Below, piece by piece: positions 62,274 through 64,000 of a stretch of DNA of 64,000 bases. This DNA comes from CAMTWZ01 sp041749075 (GTDB lineage: Bacteria > Bacteroidota > Rhodothermia > Balneolales > HLUCCA01), in the NCBI GenBank assembly GCA_041749075.1, contig JBGTBY010000010.1:1-64000 (forward strand). The letters run 5' to 3'. Both the position numbers and the translations under genes were made by a program. The notes under the pieces are model-generated. The model worked only from the letters and a program-made list of their open reading frames with translations, made no database searches and was not told the origin of the DNA. Within the stretch, counting starts at the first letter, position 1. Every line of letters begins with the position of its first letter.

Positions 62274-63887
62274 ATGTTAAACACCTCCCAAAAACAACTC
62301 GGCACCACCCTTTGGAGAATCGCGGATGAACTCCGCGGAGCGATGAACGCGGATGACTTCCGCGATTACATGCTCTCGTTTCTGTTCCTGCGGTATCTGT
62401 CCGACAACTATGAACTGGCCGCAAAGAGGGAATTGGGTCCCGATTACCCCACCCCGACGAACGGAGACCGCCAAGTTCCGTTGATGGTTTGGTATGCGAA
62501 CAACCCGGCTGACGTCGAGGAATTCGAAAAGCAGATGCGGCGCAAGGTGCATTATGTGGTCAAGCCCGAGCATCTTTGGAACAGCATCGCCAATCTCGCC
62601 CGCACGCAAGATCCGGATTTGCTCAACTCCCTCCAGAACGGATTCAAATACATTGAGAATGAATCCTTCGAGAGCACATTCCAAGGCCTCTTCTCCGAAA
62701 TCAACCTCGGCTCGGACAAGCTGGGTCGCACCTATTCGGACCGCAATGCCAAACTTTGCACCATCATCACGAAGATTGCCGAAGGCCTGTCCGAATTCTC
62801 CACGGACATCGATGCCCTTGGCGATGCCTATGAATATCTGATCGGTCAATTCGCGGCGGGATCGGGCAAGAAAGCCGGTGAGTTCTACACGCCACAGCAG
62901 ATATCCGACATCCTTTCGGCGATTGTCACCCTCGACAGCCAAGAACCAGCCACCGGTAAGAAAGATCAGTTGGCTAGCGTGATGGACTTCGCTTGCGGAT
63001 CCGGATCCCTCTTGCTCAACGTGCGCAAGCGGATGGGGCCGCATGGAATCGGCAAGCTCTACGGGCAGGAAAAGAACATCACCACCTACAACTTGGCGCG
63101 CATGAACATGCTGCTGCACGGGATGAAGGACACCGAGTTCGAAATCTACCATGGCGATACCCTGACCAACGATTGGGAGATCCTTCGCGAGCAGAATCCA
63201 GCCAAGAAACCACAGTTCGATGCCATTGTCGCCAACCCGCCATTCAGCTACCGCTGGGAGCCGAACGAGGCCATGGGCGATGATATCCGGTTCAAGAACC
63301 ACGGATTGGCCCCTAAATCCGCCGCCGATTTCGCCTTCCTCCTGCACGGGTTCCATTACCTCAAGGAAGAAGGTGTCATGGCCATCATCCTTCCGCATGG
63401 CGTGTTGTTCCGTGGTGGGGCGGAAGAGAGAATCCGTACCAAACTGCTCAAAGACGGGCATATCGACACCGTCATCGGCTTACCGTCGAACCTGTTCTAC
63501 TCGACAGGAATTCCTGTCTGCATCCTCATTCTGAAGAAGTGTAAGAAGCCGGATGATGTGCTCTTCATCAACGCTAGTGGACCTGAGCATTATGTCAAAG
63601 GCAAGCGACAAAACCAGTTGTCGGTCGATAACATCTCCAAAATCATCGACACTTACCAATACCGGAAGGAAGAAACCCGCTACTCACGGCGGGTCGGCAT
63701 GGACGAGATCGCCAAGAACGATTACAACCTGAATATCTCCCGCTACATCAGCACGGCGGTGGGTGAGGAAGAGATTGACCTAGACACGGTGAACGCCGGG
63801 CTAGTCAGCATCGAGGCCGACATTCAATCGGCCAAAGCCAAGCATAATGCGTTTCTGAGGGAGTTGGGGTTGAAGGAGTTGCCGTGA
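62274..63887 (+). CDS. hsdM: Type I restriction-modification methyltransferase (HsdM)
   Basis: A 537-residue N6-adenine methyltransferase subunit. The N-terminal helical HsdM domain (about 1-165) precedes the catalytic domain. GEFYTPQQISDIL is at 202-214, SAM motif I is DFACGSGSLL (238-247), and motif IV is the NPPF tetrad (321-324). A C-terminal helix interacts with HsdS. Codon use is core-like, as in hsdR. It is the last gene of the locus; the usual order would place hsdM before hsdS. Confidence 0.96.
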   Translation: MLNTSQKQLGTTLWRIADELRGAMNADDFRDYMLSFLFLRYLSDNYELAAKRELGPDYPTPTNGDRQVPLMVWYANNPADVEEFEKQMRRKVHYVVKPEHLWNSIANLARTQDPDLLNSLQNGFKYIENESFESTFQGLFSEINLGSDKLGRTYSDRNAKLCTIITKIAEGLSEFSTDIDALGDAYEYLIGQFAAGSGKKAGEFYTPQQISDILSAIVTLDSQEPATGKKDQLASVMDFACGSGSLLLNVRKRMGPHGIGKLYGQEKNITTYNLARMNMLLHGMKDTEFEIYHGDTLTNDWEILREQNPAKKPQFDAIVANPPFSYRWEPNEAMGDDIRFKNHGLAPKSAADFAFLLHGFHYLKEEGVMAIILPHGVLFRGGAEERIRTKLLKDGHIDTVIGLPSNLFYSTGIPVCILILKKCKKPDDVLFINASGPEHYVKGKRQNQLSVDNISKIIDTYQYRKEETRYSRRVGMDEIAKNDYNLNISRYISTAVGEEEIDLDTVNAGLVSIEADIQSAKAKHNAFLRELGLKELP

Positions 63888-63897
63888 GGGGGTGCTT

Positions 63898-64000
63898 GTG
63901 AAAGCTCAAAAAATATTCGTCGCTTGCACCTCTTGTGGAGTGCAGATTGAAGAAAAGCGACTCACACAACATTTAAGCATTAACTGCCCAAAATCACCAC
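63898..64000 (+). CDS. Start of small Cys/His-motif protein (partial at right edge)
   Basis: A frame beginning with GTG at 63898 (another GTG at 63892) runs off the window edge after 34 codons. It encodes VACTSCGVQIEEKRLTQHL and then an INC end, giving a C-x2-C-x12-H-x5-C pattern that could bind zinc. It starts 10 bp after hsdM on the same strand, so it may be an additional gene of the restriction locus. It is too short to be sure it is coding. Confidence 0.4.
   Translation, partial: MKAQKIFVACTSCGVQIEEKRLTQHLSINCPKSP

Noticed and set aside
62277..63461. 394-codon open frame antisense to hsdM
   Set aside because: A shadow of a real methyltransferase gene; no start signal or family motif.

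Overview
This 64 kb window is chromosomal DNA of moderate GC from a bacterium of the Bacteroidota/Chlorobiota/Rhodothermota/Balneolota assemblage. The evidence is a set of secreted proteins ending in the QNYPNPFNPST-type C-terminal sorting domain of the type IX secretion system (T9SS), a PorV/PorQ-like outer-membrane protein, a SusC-like TonB receptor, a type III glutamine synthetase and a menaquinone pathway. No rRNA, tRNA or CRISPR array was seen, and no stretch longer than about 200 bp lacks a gene.

Layout. 1-0.7 kb: the 3' end of an IS256-family transposase runs into a truncated secreted beta-helix gene. 0.8-2.4 kb: an alpha/beta hydrolase behind a perfect 16-bp palindrome, convergent with a PAS-LuxR regulator. 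2.6-4.7 kb: glutamine synthetase III with its terminator. 5-7.9 kb: menA-menC-menE, joined by 4-nt overlaps. 7.9-11.6 kb (minus): ssb, a GldE/CorC-like CBS protein, purB and a secreted protein. 11.7-12.6 kb: htpX. 12.7-19.4 kb (plus): cobalamin adenosyltransferase, an SGNH-TPR protein, glmM, yicC, gmk, rpoZ and coaBC. 19.5-32.2 kb (minus): a surface/secretion block of TonB receptor, FN3 protein, PorV-like protein, IPT/TIG lipoprotein, beta-propeller T9SS protein and two tandem GHL10 glycoside hydrolases. 32.3-37 kb: two convergent T9SS-tailed N-acetylmuramoyl-L-alanine amidases. 37-43.1 kb (mostly minus): lipoproteins, surE, panB, fabZ, menG, a histidine phosphatase, a membrane protein and comF. 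43.2-52.3 kb (plus): a RodZ-like protein, ligA, a STAS protein, a sodium:solute symporter, a PgpH-like 7TM-HD phosphodiesterase, a Xer recombinase and mtnA.

From 52.4 kb the window becomes an accessory island. Two A+T-rich orphan genes, one made of exact 21-residue NIFGG repeats and one a membrane-anchored protein with no recognised domain, precede a type I restriction-modification locus in the order hsdR-hsdS-(PHP-SMC-like ATPase, TrlF type)-hsdM. A small Cys/His-motif ORF starts at the right edge.

The most unusual DNA-level signal is a family of short 7- or 8-bp-period tandem arrays, usually about four units. They lie between genes (flanking glnA, between coaBC and the GHL10 genes, and at the island border) and also in frame inside coding sequence at the T9SS sorting-domain junction of several unrelated exported enzymes. 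One 29-bp copy is identical, in opposite orientation, in the two convergent amidase genes. A short palindrome is shared between two other sorting domains.
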